Positions 42,682-52,423 of a DNA stretch of 64,000 nt are shown here, piece by piece. The position numbers and the translations under genes are program-made. Position 1 is the first letter of the stretch, and every line of letters begins with the position of its first letter. Below the pieces are notes generated by a model, which was not told the origin of the DNA, made no database searches, and saw nothing but the letters and a program-made list of their open reading frames with translations. The DNA is from Bradyrhizobium arachidis (lineage in GTDB: Bacteria; Pseudomonadota; Alphaproteobacteria; Rhizobiales; Xanthobacteraceae), in the NCBI RefSeq assembly GCF_015291705.1, contig NZ_CP030050.1:1116001-1180000 (forward strand). The letters are read 5' to 3'.

Positions 42682-44568
42682 CTAGCCGACCGATATCACA
42701 CGGTCAGACGGATTGGCAGCGTAGAGCTCATCGATCAGCGCGGTGCGATGCTCCAGCACCGCGCGCTGGTTGATCGAGCCCTTGTCGGTGACCTCGCCCT
42801 TGTCGATCGAGAGCGGCGTGTCCATCAGGATCGCGCGCGTGATCCGGGTCGAGGATCCCGTGGCCTGGCTGAGGAAGCGCGTCAGGCGCTCGCGAAAAGC
42901 CTCGCGCACCAGCCGGTCGCGTGTTGCGACCACGAGATCGTCCGCCGGCAGCGTCGGATTGACCAGGCGGCAGCCGTCGAGATCGAGCACGACCAGCGCG
43001 GATATCTCATCGCGGTTGATGCCGGCGATGACGACGTCGCGCACCAGCGGCGCGCAGGCCGCGGTGAGGCGCGCGCGCAGCGGGCCGACGCTGACCCACG
43101 TGCCGCTGGCGAGCTTGAAGTCCTCGCTGACGCGGCCGTCGAAATCGAAGCCGGCGTTGAGATCATCAGGGTCGGACGGTTTGAGCGCATCGCCCATCCT
43201 GTAAAATCCTTCCTCGTCGAAGGATTTTGCGGTGATGTCGGCCTGGCGCCAGTAGCCGGGCATCACGTTCGGCCCCTTGGCGCGCACCTCCAGCTTGCCG
43301 TTGTTCGGCACCAGCTTTGCGTCGTTGCCGGAGACCGGCAGGCCGACATGGCCGGAGCGGCTGGTGCGCGGATTGACCGACATGAAGAACGGCGCGGTCT
43401 CGGTTGCGCCGAGCCCCGTCAGCATCGGCACGCGATAGCCCTTCTCCTTCACCGCGAGCTCGTCGAGGCTGTTCCAGATGAACGGCGACAGCGCCGCGCC
43501 GGAGAAGAACATCGCGTGCAGGCGATCGAAGAACTTTGCGCGCAGGCCCTGGTCGTCGCGCAAATAGGGCAGCAGCGATTCATAGCCCTTGGGCACATTG
43601 AAATAGACCGTCGGCGAAATCTCCTGGAGATTGCGCACGGTCTCCTCGATGCCGCCGGGCACCGGCTTGCCGGCGTCCAGATACATCGAGCCGCCATTGT
43701 AGAGCGTCAGCCCGATATTGTGGTTGCCGCCAAAGGTGTGGTTCCAGGGCAGCCAGTCGATGATGACGGGCGGCTCGTCCTTGAGGAAGGCGAGCGTCTC
43801 GCGCAGCATCACCTGGTTGGCGCAGATCATGCGCTGGGTGTTGATGACGGCCTTGGGATTGCCTGTTGAGCCCGAGGTCAGCAGGAATTTTGCGATCGTA
43901 TCGGGGCCGATCTTGCCGTGAACCTCGTCGAGATCGCTGCGAACAGGCGTCGCCATGAGATCGGCGAGCAGGGTGACGTCGCGGCCCGGCACGTGGCCAT
44001 AGGACGCGGCGATCTCGGTGCCGAGCGAGACATTGGCCGCCAGCGCATCGGCGAACTTGTCGGCGTCCTCGGCGAAGACGAGGCCGGGCGTCAGCAGCTT
44101 CATCAGGTAAGACAGCTTGCCGTAGTCCTTCGACACCAGCGAATAGGCCGGGGACACCGGGCAGAATGGAACGCCGGCATAGAACGCGCCGAACGCCAGC
44201 AGCACATGGTCGATCGAATTGCCGGAGAGAATCACGACCGGCCGCTCGGCCGACAGGCCGCGCGCGATCAGGCTCGATGCGATGTGCCGGCTCGCGGTAA
44301 GCAGCTCGGCATAGGTGATCTTGCGCCAGGAGCGGCCGCCGTCGCGCTCGGCCATGAAGACGCGGTCCGGCGTCGTCGCCGCCCAATGATGCAGGCGGTC
44401 GGTGATACGGACCGGATAATCACCGAGCGGCTGCTTGGGTCTGAGATAGATCGTGCCGTCGTCGCGCCGCTCGATATTGACGACGGGATCGCCGAACGAA
44501 ATGGGCCGCAGCGGGGAAGTGCTCGCGCCGCGCTCCATGCTGGACGAAGAGGACGGCTGCGCGCTCAT
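42682..44568 (-). CDS. Feruloyl/p-coumaroyl-CoA synthase
   Basis: A 628-residue adenylate-forming ligase. Motif A3 is LLTSGSTGNPKAVINT (about residues 228-243), and A5 is GLGATETAPF (~396). The D-x-x-x-x-x-x-R motif and A10-like terminus are altered (VSEDFKLASGTWVSVGPLRA), as in the feruloyl-CoA synthase family, where these motifs are typically atypical. It would make a CoA thioester of a hydroxycinnamic acid. Its ATG overlaps the crotonase stop (ATGA), so it is the second gene of the operon. It matches the CouB/FCS role in R. palustris. Confidence 0.88.
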   Translation of the reverse strand: MSAQPSSSSSMERGASTSPLRPISFGDPVVNIERRDDGTIYLRPKQPLGDYPVRITDRLHHWAATTPDRVFMAERDGGRSWRKITYAELLTASRHIASSLIARGLSAERPVVILSGNSIDHVLLAFGAFYAGVPFCPVSPAYSLVSKDYGKLSYLMKLLTPGLVFAEDADKFADALAANVSLGTEIAASYGHVPGRDVTLLADLMATPVRSDLDEVHGKIGPDTIAKFLLTSGSTGNPKAVINTQRMICANQVMLRETLAFLKDEPPVIIDWLPWNHTFGGNHNIGLTLYNGGSMYLDAGKPVPGGIEETVRNLQEISPTVYFNVPKGYESLLPYLRDDQGLRAKFFDRLHAMFFSGAALSPFIWNSLDELAVKEKGYRVPMLTGLGATETAPFFMSVNPRTSRSGHVGLPVSGNDAKLVPNNGKLEVRAKGPNVMPGYWRQADITAKSFDEEGFYRMGDALKPSDPDDLNAGFDFDGRVSEDFKLASGTWVSVGPLRARLTAACAPLVRDVVIAGINRDEISALVVLDLDGCRLVNPTLPADDLVVATRDRLVREAFRERLTRFLSQATGSSTRITRAILMDTPLSIDKGEVTDKGSINQRAVLEHRTALIDELYAANPSDRVISVG

Positions 44569-45374
44569 GACTTGGGCTTTACCTTGGCGGTCTTGTGCTC
44601 GAGGAATTCGCGGATCCTGCGTTTTGCCTCCTTGTCGCTCTGCGCGACGGTCGCCATGAGCGACTCCATCAAGAGACCCGTTTGAGGGTTAGCCTCCGCG
44701 ATCATCGGCAGTGCCTGGAGCACGGCGAAATTGGTCAGCGGCGCGTTGGATGCGATCTTGGTTGCAAGCTCCAGTGCCTTGCCGAGCCCGTTGCCGGCCT
44801 CGGTCAGATACTGCGCGAAGCCATAGGAGGCGCCTTCGGTGGCGCTGTAGACGCGCCCCGTCAGCATCATGTCCATCATCCGGGCAACGCCGATCAGCCG
44901 CGGCAGCCGCACCGAGCCGCCGCCGCCGACGAAGATGCCGCGCTGCCCCTCCGGCAGCGCGAAATAGGTCGAGGGCTCGGCGACGCGGATATGCGCGGCG
45001 CAGGCGAGCTCCAGCCCGCCGCCGATCACGGCGCCCCTCAGCGCGGCGATGACCGGCACGCGGCTGTACTGGATGCGGTCGAACACCCGGTGCCACATCT
45101 GCGAATGCAGGAGGCCGCCGGTCGCGTCATGCTCGGTCAGCTCGGAAAGGTCGAGGCCTGAAGAGAAATGGTCGCCGATGCCGTGGATGACGACGGCGCC
45201 GATGTCCTCGGGCAGGGAGGCAAAACACTCGCCGATTTCCAGGATGATGCCGTCATTGAGCGCATTGCGCTTGGCCGGCCGGTTCAGACCCACGGTCAGA
45301 ACCCGGTCCGCCCTCTCGATCCGGAGTAGTCCGGAGGCGCCCGCATCAGCGGTCTCGGCGTTTCCCTGTGTCAT
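44565..45374 (-). CDS. Crotonase-family enzyme (hydroxycinnamoyl-CoA hydratase-type)
   Basis: A 269-residue crotonase: RADRVLTVGLNRPAKRNALN, oxyanion-hole FSSGLDL (~69-75) and AALRGAVIGGGLELACAAHI (~108-127), PEGQRGIFVGGGGSVRLPRL around 140. The pattern fits hydratase/lyases that act on CoA esters; the location as first gene before a feruloyl-CoA synthase suggests p-hydroxycinnamoyl-CoA hydratase(-lyase). The sequence alone does not prove lyase activity. Its promoter carries a GTTAT-N5-ATAAC palindrome. Confidence 0.88.
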   Translation of the reverse strand: MTQGNAETADAGASGLLRIERADRVLTVGLNRPAKRNALNDGIILEIGECFASLPEDIGAVVIHGIGDHFSSGLDLSELTEHDATGGLLHSQMWHRVFDRIQYSRVPVIAALRGAVIGGGLELACAAHIRVAEPSTYFALPEGQRGIFVGGGGSVRLPRLIGVARMMDMMLTGRVYSATEGASYGFAQYLTEAGNGLGKALELATKIASNAPLTNFAVLQALPMIAEANPQTGLLMESLMATVAQSDKEAKRRIREFLEHKTAKVKPKS

Positions 45375-45393
45375 TTGCGTCCTTGTCAGAATA

Positions 45394-45408
45394 GTTATGT
45401 TGTATAAC
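45394..45408. promoter_or_regulatory. Operator candidate upstream of the crotonase operon
   Basis: GTTAT-GTTGT-ATAAC, an inverted repeat 20 bases before the start of the crotonase gene (ATG 45374). It resembles the AT-rich palindromes targeted by MarR-type CouR regulators. Confidence 0.65.
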
Positions 45409-45493
45409 GAATTTTGGGGGAGTCAAGGTGGGGCGGCCCGGGAGTTGCGGATGGTACCGGTCAGATGGGCAAAGATTCTGCTCCAATTCCGGT

Positions 45494-45619
45494 GTCGTCC
45501 CTGCGAACGCAGGGACCCATGACCCCAGGGAGCGGTTTGGCGAAGCCTCTTAGTTCGACAACCGACAGTCCAAAATCAATAGATCACGCGGTATGGGTCC
45601 CTGCGTTCGCAGGGACGAC
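45494..45619. repeat. Palindromic repeat with perfect 27-bp arms
   Basis: Arms 45494-45520 and 45593-45619 (27 bases each) are exact reverse complements: GTCGTCCCTGCG...GACCCAT. Inside is a non-conserved stem. Non-coding, between crotonase and DUF3237 genes. Confidence 0.88.
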
Positions 45620-45633
45620 GGCGGAGTGTGTGC

Positions 45634-46095
45634 TCACACCACCTGATGCACGTCGATCATCACACGGTCCGCATGCCGTGCCGCTGAGCCGACAAAGATG
45701 TGCTCCATAAGCCAGCGATATTTCTCGTGCCCCGTCTCGAACCGCGGCATGGTGCGGAAATAGATCAGCTTCGGATCGACCGGCTCGCCGCGCTTGAGCT
45801 TTTGCAGCAGCTCCACAGGGCCGAAGCGCAGGCCCTTGTTCTCGACATAGACCGTCGCGCCGTCGTCGGTCTCGAACGCGTATTTGGCCTCGAGGTCGAT
45901 CAGCTCGTTGGGGCGGATGGTCTGGAAGTCGGCGCCGAACGGCAGCACTTTTCCGGTGATCGCACCCGTGACCTCGCCGCCGATGATCGGAATGATGCGG
46001 CGAACGCCGATCCCGGTCTCGCCGGCGGTGACGACGTCGCCGATGCGGGCGGTGATGGTGAAGACGTATTTGGTCTCGAGGATGGGTGTGGCCAT
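45634..46095 (-). CDS. DUF3237-family protein in the TRAP operon
   Basis: A 153-residue DUF3237 beta-barrel-like protein: YVFTITARIGDVVTAGETGI, PIIGGEVTGAITGKVLPFGA, and YFRTMPRFETGHEKYRWL near the C-terminus. The family has structural similarity to lipocalin-like barrels but no proven function. It begins 12 bases after the DctM stop and is last in the DctPQM operon, so it may bind or convert the imported compound (inference). Followed by the palindromic repeat. Confidence 0.9.
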   Translation of the reverse strand: MATPILETKYVFTITARIGDVVTAGETGIGVRRIIPIIGGEVTGAITGKVLPFGADFQTIRPNELIDLEAKYAFETDDGATVYVENKGLRFGPVELLQKLKRGEPVDPKLIYFRTMPRFETGHEKYRWLMEHIFVGSAARHADRVMIDVHQVV

Positions 46096-46107
46096 CGCTT
46101 CACCTCG

Positions 46108-47427
46108 TCAATTTGCCATCATCCGCGTCGGCAGCCAGGTTGCCAGCAGCGGGAACGCGATCAGGATCAACAGCCGGATCAGGTCCGTCGCCACGAACGG
46201 GATCACGCCCTTGAAGATGGTGGAGAACGACACATCCTTCACCACGCTCTTGATGACAAAGACGTTCATGCCGACAGGCGGATGGATCAGGCCGAGCTCG
46301 ACGGTCATGACGATGATGACGCCGAACCAGATCGGGTCGAAGCCGAGATGGGTGATCACGGGGAAGATGATCGGCACGGTGAGGATGATCATCGCCATGG
46401 CGTCCATCAGGCAGCCGAGCACGAGATACATCACCATGATCAGCGCCAGCACGCCGTAGGGGCCGAGGCCGAGCCCGGTGAGGAACTCCGTCACCTTCTG
46501 CGGCGTCTGCGTCACCGTGAGGAAATAGCCGAAGATCAGCGCGCCGATCAGCACGGTGAACACCGCGGCCGCGGTGCGCGTCGCCTGGAGCAGCGAGGCC
46601 AGGATCTTCTCGCGGTCGAGCCGTCCTGTGACGACGCCGATGATGAACGCGCCGGCCGCGCCGACGCCGCCGGCTTCCGTCGGCGTGAAGCGCGGCAGGA
46701 AGGGCAGGCCGTAGAGGCCGCCGATCACGAATACGAACAGCAGCACCGGTGCCCAGATGTCCTTCAATCCGGCAAAGCGCTCGCGCCACGGCAACATCTT
46801 GCCCTTGGGCAGGAAGTCGGGCCGGAAGTATCCGATGAGGAAGATCGTGATCATGTACATGGTCATCGCCAACAGGCCCGGAATGATGCCGGCGATGAAG
46901 AGTTTGCCGATGTCCTGCTCGGTGATGATGCCGTAGACCGCGAGCACGGTGGAGGGCGGCAGCATCGCCCCCAGCGTGCCGCCCGCCGCGATCACGCCGG
47001 TCGCAAAGGACTGCGGATAGCCGAAGCGGCGCATCTCGGGATAGGCGACCGCGGAGAAGGTCGCGGCGGTCGCCACCGACGAGCCGCAGATCGCGGCAAA
47101 GCCGCCGCAGGCACCGACGGTGGCGATGCCGAGCCCGCCGCGCAAGTGTCCGACAAAGCCGTTGGCGGCGCGGAACAGCTCGCGGCTCATGCCGGAATGG
47201 CTGACGAAGGAGCCCATCAGCAGGAACATCGGGATGACACCGAAGGTGTAGTCGGTGACCGTGCGCATCGAGGTCTGGCCGACCAGCTTCAGCGCCGCCG
47301 TTCCGTTGACCAGATAGGCGAAACCGGACACGCCGACGAGGCCCATGGCCATGCCGACGGGCACGCGCAGCAGCATCAGGACGAAGAGGGAAACGAAGCC
47401 GATAACGGCAACGGCATCGGTGCTCAT
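46108..47427 (-). CDS. dctM: TRAP transporter large permease (DctM)
   Basis: A 439-residue inner-membrane protein with about 12 helices: MSTDAVAVIGFVSLFVLMLL, then RVPVGMAMGLVG, GFAAICGSSVATAATFSAVA (the conserved ion/substrate region), PPSTVLAVYGIITEQDIGKL and HPPVGMNVFVIKSV near the end. These are the DctM landmarks. It would use a Na+ or H+ gradient to import a carboxylate together with DctQ and DctP. The start is ATG 47427, 2 bases after the DctQ stop; the long upstream frame overlaps DctQ and is rejected. Confidence 0.94.
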   Translation of the reverse strand: MSTDAVAVIGFVSLFVLMLLRVPVGMAMGLVGVSGFAYLVNGTAALKLVGQTSMRTVTDYTFGVIPMFLLMGSFVSHSGMSRELFRAANGFVGHLRGGLGIATVGACGGFAAICGSSVATAATFSAVAYPEMRRFGYPQSFATGVIAAGGTLGAMLPPSTVLAVYGIITEQDIGKLFIAGIIPGLLAMTMYMITIFLIGYFRPDFLPKGKMLPWRERFAGLKDIWAPVLLFVFVIGGLYGLPFLPRFTPTEAGGVGAAGAFIIGVVTGRLDREKILASLLQATRTAAAVFTVLIGALIFGYFLTVTQTPQKVTEFLTGLGLGPYGVLALIMVMYLVLGCLMDAMAMIILTVPIIFPVITHLGFDPIWFGVIIVMTVELGLIHPPVGMNVFVIKSVVKDVSFSTIFKGVIPFVATDLIRLLILIAFPLLATWLPTRMMAN

Positions 47428-47429
47428 GA

Positions 47430-47966
47430 TTACTCCGTCGCCTTCAGCTTGGGGTCGTGCATCTCTTCGGGATGGAAGATCAATCGGTAGGTGCGGATCG
47501 CGATCAGCAGCACGGCCGAGACGTCGCCGATCCAGGCGATCGCGAAGAACGGCCAGGTCGGCATATGCATGTCGAAGGTCTGGACGTTGTCGTTGTAGGT
47601 GCCGCGCACCTTGTCGAACAGCGTCCAGGTCTGCACCGTGACGACGAACAGCAGCACCAGCGTTGCGAACACGTCGATCCAGCGCTGATAGCGCGGCCCG
47701 ACATTGCCCCAGACGAGGTCGACCGTGATGTGGGTGCCGCGATAGGAGGTCGCCGCGATGCCCCAGAAGATGAGGATGCCGAGCAGCATGCGGCCGATGT
47801 CGAAACTGTCGGGGATCGAATAGTTCAGCGTGTTGCGCAGCAGCACCGACAGGAAGATGTCGAGCGCGACGATGCCGACGAAGCCGGCCGCGATCCATTC
47901 GATCGTGTCGATGATGCGGTCCATCCAGGAGCGCTTCATGGGAAGTGTGTCGTCGTGTGAGCTCAT
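47430..47966 (-). CDS. dctQ: TRAP transporter small permease (DctQ)
   Basis: A 178-residue DctQ subunit: four helices, with RIIDTIEWIAAGFVGIVALD and IFLSVLLRNTLNYSIPDSFD early, and the RGTHITVDLVWGNVG loop that is conserved among DctQ. It forms the membrane unit with DctM and binds DctP-ligand complexes. It is the second gene of the TRAP operon, separated from dctP by a palindromic repeat (47991-48143). Confidence 0.93.
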   Translation of the reverse strand: MSSHDDTLPMKRSWMDRIIDTIEWIAAGFVGIVALDIFLSVLLRNTLNYSIPDSFDIGRMLLGILIFWGIAATSYRGTHITVDLVWGNVGPRYQRWIDVFATLVLLFVVTVQTWTLFDKVRGTYNDNVQTFDMHMPTWPFFAIAWIGDVSAVLLIAIRTYRLIFHPEEMHDPKLKATE

Positions 47967-47990
47967 TGTTTGATCTCGGTCTCGCCGCGG

Positions 47991-48143
47991 ACTTCACCTC
48001 GCCCCGCTTGCGGGGAGAGGTCGAATTCGAGCGCAGCTCGAATTCGGGTGAGGGGGACTCTCCGCGAGCGCGCTGTCACCGTCTTTGTAGAAAGCAGCCC
48101 CTCACCCCAACCCTCTCCCCGTAAGGACGGGGAGAGGGGGAGG
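47991..48143. repeat. Palindromic repeat inside the TRAP operon
   Basis: CTTCACCTCGCCCCGCTTGC...GGGGAGAGG, a GAATTCGAGC/GCTCGAATTC core and CCCTCACCCCAACCCTCTCC...GGGGAGAGG. Lying between dctP and dctQ, it could form RNA hairpins and set the ratio of the two gene products. Confidence 0.75.
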
Positions 48144-48165
48144 AAAGACCGATCGCGTCGCGGCC

Positions 48166-49182
48166 TCACTCCGCCAGCGCGTTGTACTTCTTCAGCGAGG
48201 CCTTCAGCTCGCTCAGCGCGGCATCCGGATCGGCGCCGGCCTTCTTGGCGCCGTCGCCCCAGGTCTTCACCAGCGGCTCGGCGGCCTTCTTCCAGGCGGC
48301 GGTCTGCTCGGGTGTCAGCTTGTAGACCTCGTGACCGGATTCCGCCTTCACCTTGTCGATGCCGGCATCCTCGAACTTGCCCCAATGCTCGCCGACCGCG
48401 CCCGCCATCTCGACCGTGCAGTTCTTGTCGATCGCGGCCTTCTGCTTGTCGGACATCGCATTGTACTTGTCCTTGTTGATCACGAACACGAAGGTCGTGG
48501 TGTAGAGCGGCGCCTCCATGTCGTACTTGGTCACCTTGTCGATGCCGAACAGCACCAGGGAGCCCCAGGGGAAGGTGACGCCGTCGGCGACGCCGCGCTC
48601 GATGATGTCGCGCACTTCGGGCGCCGACGACTGCACGTTGGTGCCGCCGAGCGAGGTGACGAAATTCGCCATGGTGGCGTGCGCCGGGCGGATCTTCAGG
48701 CCCTTCACGTCCTCCGGCATGACGATCTTCTTGGTCTTGGAGTGGAAGGAGGAGGGCGAGTGGACGAAGGCGAGGCAGTATTTGACGTCCTTCATCTCCT
48801 TCTCGGCATATTTGCGATACCAGGCGTCCAGGCCCATCGAGCCGCCCTTGGCGTCGGAGATCAGGAACGGCAATTCGCCGGCGCCGATGATCGGGAAGCG
48901 GCCGGGCTGGTAGCCAGGATTGACATAGGTGACGTCGGCGATGCCGTCGCGCGCCATGTCGTAATGGTCGAAGGCCTTGCCGAGCTGCTGGGCCGGGAAC
49001 ACCTTGCCCGTGATGGTGCCGCCGGAATCCTTGTTCACCGCGGCCACCCAGTCCTCCAGGGACTTCTGCAGCGGGTGCGACGCCGGCACCCAGTGCGAAA
49101 CCTTCAGGTCGAAGGTCTTGTCCTGCGCGAACGCGGGCGTCACGCTTGCTGCCAGCAGCAAAGCCAGACAGGCTTTCCTCAT
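48166..49182 (-). CDS. dctP: TRAP transporter periplasmic binding protein (DctP)
   Basis: A 338-residue exported receptor: signal peptide MRKACLALLLAASVTPAFAQ, then FDLKVSHWVPASHPLQKSLE; the DctP landmarks are AFDHYDMARDGIADVTYVNP, GLKIRPAHATMANFVTSLGG (the R that binds the carboxylate) and GVADGVTFPWGSL. The R-P-A-H pattern and neighbouring genes point to an aromatic carboxylate. In R. palustris the TarPQM TRAP system beside the cou genes binds hydroxycinnamates. The start at 49182 follows GGGAGAG. Confidence 0.92.
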   Translation of the reverse strand: MRKACLALLLAASVTPAFAQDKTFDLKVSHWVPASHPLQKSLEDWVAAVNKDSGGTITGKVFPAQQLGKAFDHYDMARDGIADVTYVNPGYQPGRFPIIGAGELPFLISDAKGGSMGLDAWYRKYAEKEMKDVKYCLAFVHSPSSFHSKTKKIVMPEDVKGLKIRPAHATMANFVTSLGGTNVQSSAPEVRDIIERGVADGVTFPWGSLVLFGIDKVTKYDMEAPLYTTTFVFVINKDKYNAMSDKQKAAIDKNCTVEMAGAVGEHWGKFEDAGIDKVKAESGHEVYKLTPEQTAAWKKAAEPLVKTWGDGAKKAGADPDAALSELKASLKKYNALAE

Positions 49183-49231
49183 CACACGTCTCTCCCTCTT
49201 TCTGACGGCGGGCTTCACTGGCCCGGTCTCG

Positions 49232-49251
49232 TTAGTTAACATGTTATCTAA
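49232..49251. promoter_or_regulatory. Palindromic operator candidate before dctP
   Basis: TTAGTTAACATGTTATCTAA, a near-perfect 20-bp palindrome with one mismatch pair, 50 bases before the dctP start. Confidence 0.65.
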
Positions 49252-49362
49252 TTGGCCGGCGGGTTCAAGCCGGAACTGGCGCGCACCTTGTCGCGTCATC
49301 TACGTCAGCCATGTTGCATGGGTTTGTCGCGGTGCGGCGACGAGCGTTCCCCTTTTTCCCAA

Positions 49363-49384
49363 CGATTATATGATATAATTATCG
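49363..49384. promoter_or_regulatory. Palindromic operator candidate before pobA
   Basis: The core ATTATATGATATAAT (49365-49379) is a perfect palindrome around a G, extended by CG and CG at its ends, and 63 bases before the pobA start. Divergent from the palindrome before dctP in sequence, so a second regulator may be involved. Confidence 0.6.
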
Positions 49385-49410
49385 TCTGCGGATCGACGCG
49401 ACAAGCGTGA

Positions 49411-50616
<1,206 letters not shown>

Positions 50617-50630
50617 GGCGGCGAAGTCGG

Positions 50631-50727
50631 TGCCGTAGGGTGGGCAAAGCGAAGCGTGCCCACGAGCAGTCTCAGTTGGAAAGAGGTGGTGGGCACGGCG
50701 CTTTGCGCCTTTGCCCACCCTACGGCA
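50631..50727. repeat. Palindromic repeat with 19-bp arms
   Basis: TGCCGTAGGGTGGGCAAAG (50631-50649) and its exact complement at 50709-50727 flank a loop with GCGTGCCCAC/GTGGGCACG. Non-coding, a common rhizobial intergenic repeat. Confidence 0.88.
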
Positions 50728-50849
50728 TCTGTGCTCGCAGTGCCGCCCGTTTCAAACACCCGCGCAAATCCCGTTTAAAACTTTGTAGGCGGTGAAACTG
50801 TCACCCACATCGCGTTCAATGGCGGCAGCCAAACACACGCGAGACAGTC

Positions 50850-51269
50850 ATGACCTCCACCGACATCCCCGACGGCTTCGAGCCGCTGTTCCGCAAGAGC
50901 CCGCTCACCGAGCCCTGGGAGCCGCTTTACGCGAAGAAAACCGACAAGGCCGTCATCATCGGCCTGCGGCTGGCAAAGCCGCACACCAATGGTCGCGGCC
51001 TGATCCATGGCGGCCTCATCACCGCGCTCGCCGACAATGCGATGGGCTATAGCTGCGCACAGGCGACGGGCTGGACCACGTCATTCGTGACGGTCTCGCT
51101 CTCGGTCGATTTCGTCGGCTCCGCCGAGATCGGCCAGTGGTGTTCGATCGAGAGCGACGTGATCAAGACCGGCAAGACGATCTGCTTCGCTCAGTGCCTG
51201 ATCAAGGCCGACGGCGTCGTGATCGCGCGCGCCAGCGGCACGTTCCGCGTGGTGCCGAAGCCGGGGTAA
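50850..51269 (+). CDS. PaaI-type thioesterase
   Basis: A 139-residue hotdog thioesterase: LRLAKPHTNGRGLIHGGLIT (the HGG loop near residue 55, with the nearby Asp and Thr of PaaI enzymes), ALADNAMGYSCAQ and SLSVDFVGSAEIGQW. These hydrolyse aryl- or acyl-CoA esters. Position beside pobA suggests an aromatic CoA, but the nearest operon partner is not visible. ATG 50850 follows AGTC with a weak ribosome-binding site. Confidence 0.88.
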   Translation: MTSTDIPDGFEPLFRKSPLTEPWEPLYAKKTDKAVIIGLRLAKPHTNGRGLIHGGLITALADNAMGYSCAQATGWTTSFVTVSLSVDFVGSAEIGQWCSIESDVIKTGKTICFAQCLIKADGVVIARASGTFRVVPKPG

Positions 51270-51274
51270 CTCTC

Positions 51275-51412
51275 GTGCTCCGGACGCAGCGCAGCGCTTC
51301 TTCAGCGGTGCGCTGCAGAGCCGGGGCCCATCCATCCGCAGCTTACGGCGTGGCCTCCTGGGTCCCGGCTCTGCGCAGCAACGCTACGCGTTGCAGCGCG
51401 TCCGGGACACGA
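51275..51412. repeat. Palindromic repeat (intact version of the IS target)
   Basis: Reads GCTCCGGACGCAGCGCAGCG ... GCAGAGCCGGGGCCCATCC ... GGGTCCCGGCTCTGCGCAGC ... GCGTCCGGGAC. It is the uninterrupted sister of the element split by the IS110 insertion at 33915/35022. Confidence 0.8.
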
Positions 51413-51416
51413 GACC

Positions 51417-52301
51417 TCACCCAAACCGCCACTCCGCCGTCTCCACCACGAGATCGATGAACGCGCGCACCTTGGCCGAGAGCAGGCGCGAGGTCGGGTA
51501 GACGATGTGGATCGGCAGCGCCGGCTGCTCGTATTTCGCCAGCAGGATCTTCAGCCGCCCGCGTTTCAGGCCGTCTGCGGCCTGATAGGCGAGCACGCGC
51601 GTCACGCCGCCGCCGGCCTCGGCATATTGCAGCGCTGCGTCGGCGCTGTTGCTGGTGAAGCGCGGGGTCGGCGTCACCTCGATCTCGCGGCCATCTTGCA
51701 CGAAGTGCCAGCTGGCTGACGGGCCGAACTGGATGGTCTGATGGTCGGGCAGCGCCTCCGGCGTCCTCGGCTCGCCGTGGCGCTTGAGATAGGCCGGCGC
51801 GGCCACCACGATGCGACGCATCTCGCCGACCTGGCGCGCAACCAGCGAGGAATCGGCGAGATGGCCGATGCGCACCGCGGCGTCGACCGCGTCCTCGACG
51901 AGATTGACGAGGTTGTCCGACAGCCTGAGCTCGCAGGCGACCTCGGGATAACGTTTCAGATATTCGGTCATGACCGGCCCGACATGCAGCCGGCCGAAGC
52001 CGACCGGCGCCGACACCACCAGCCGCCCGCTCGGCCGGTTGCGCTCCTCGCGCGCCGAGCCGTCGGCCTCCTCGACATCGGCGAGGATGCGCCGGGCGCG
52101 CTCCAGATACCGCGTGCCGACGTCGGTCAATCTCACCTGGCGCGTGGTCCGCTGCAGCAGCCGGGCGCCAAGATGCTCCTCCAGGGACGCGATCATCCGC
52201 GTCACCGCCGAGGGCGACAGCCGCAGTTTTCGCGCAGCTGGCGCAAACCCGCGCAGGTCGGCAACGGTGACGAAGACGTGCATGGCGTCAAGGCGGTCCA
52301 T
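51417..52301 (-). CDS. LysR-family regulator (CrgA/PobR-like subgroup)
   Basis: A 294-residue LysR protein: HTH RLDAMHVFVTVADLRGFAPA, with AARKLRLSPSAVTRMIASLE and the family LQRTTRQVRLTDVGTRYLER, typical of the CrgA subgroup often linked to small oxidoreductases. The effector domain (ERNRPSGRLVVSAPVGFGRL) follows. The start is ATG 52301, with family sequence from the first residue. It faces away from the pyridoxamine-oxidase-like gene at 52424, which it probably regulates. Confidence 0.9.
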   Translation of the reverse strand: MDRLDAMHVFVTVADLRGFAPAARKLRLSPSAVTRMIASLEEHLGARLLQRTTRQVRLTDVGTRYLERARRILADVEEADGSAREERNRPSGRLVVSAPVGFGRLHVGPVMTEYLKRYPEVACELRLSDNLVNLVEDAVDAAVRIGHLADSSLVARQVGEMRRIVVAAPAYLKRHGEPRTPEALPDHQTIQFGPSASWHFVQDGREIEVTPTPRFTSNSADAALQYAEAGGGVTRVLAYQAADGLKRGRLKILLAKYEQPALPIHIVYPTSRLLSAKVRAFIDLVVETAEWRFG

Positions 52302-52423
52302 GGCATTATTGCATATTACGCAATGATGAAGTGTCAAGCGCCGACATTGTTTTAATCGCCGGAAGGTCCATTTTAGTGACCGAAAGACGCAGAGAATGCG
52401 CCGGAATTTCAGGAGATGTTCCG

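Noticed and set aside
45700..47490. A 596-residue plus-strand open frame
   Set aside because: Antisense to the DctM and DUF3237 genes, very rich in Asp, His, Arg and Gln repeats; a shadow frame.
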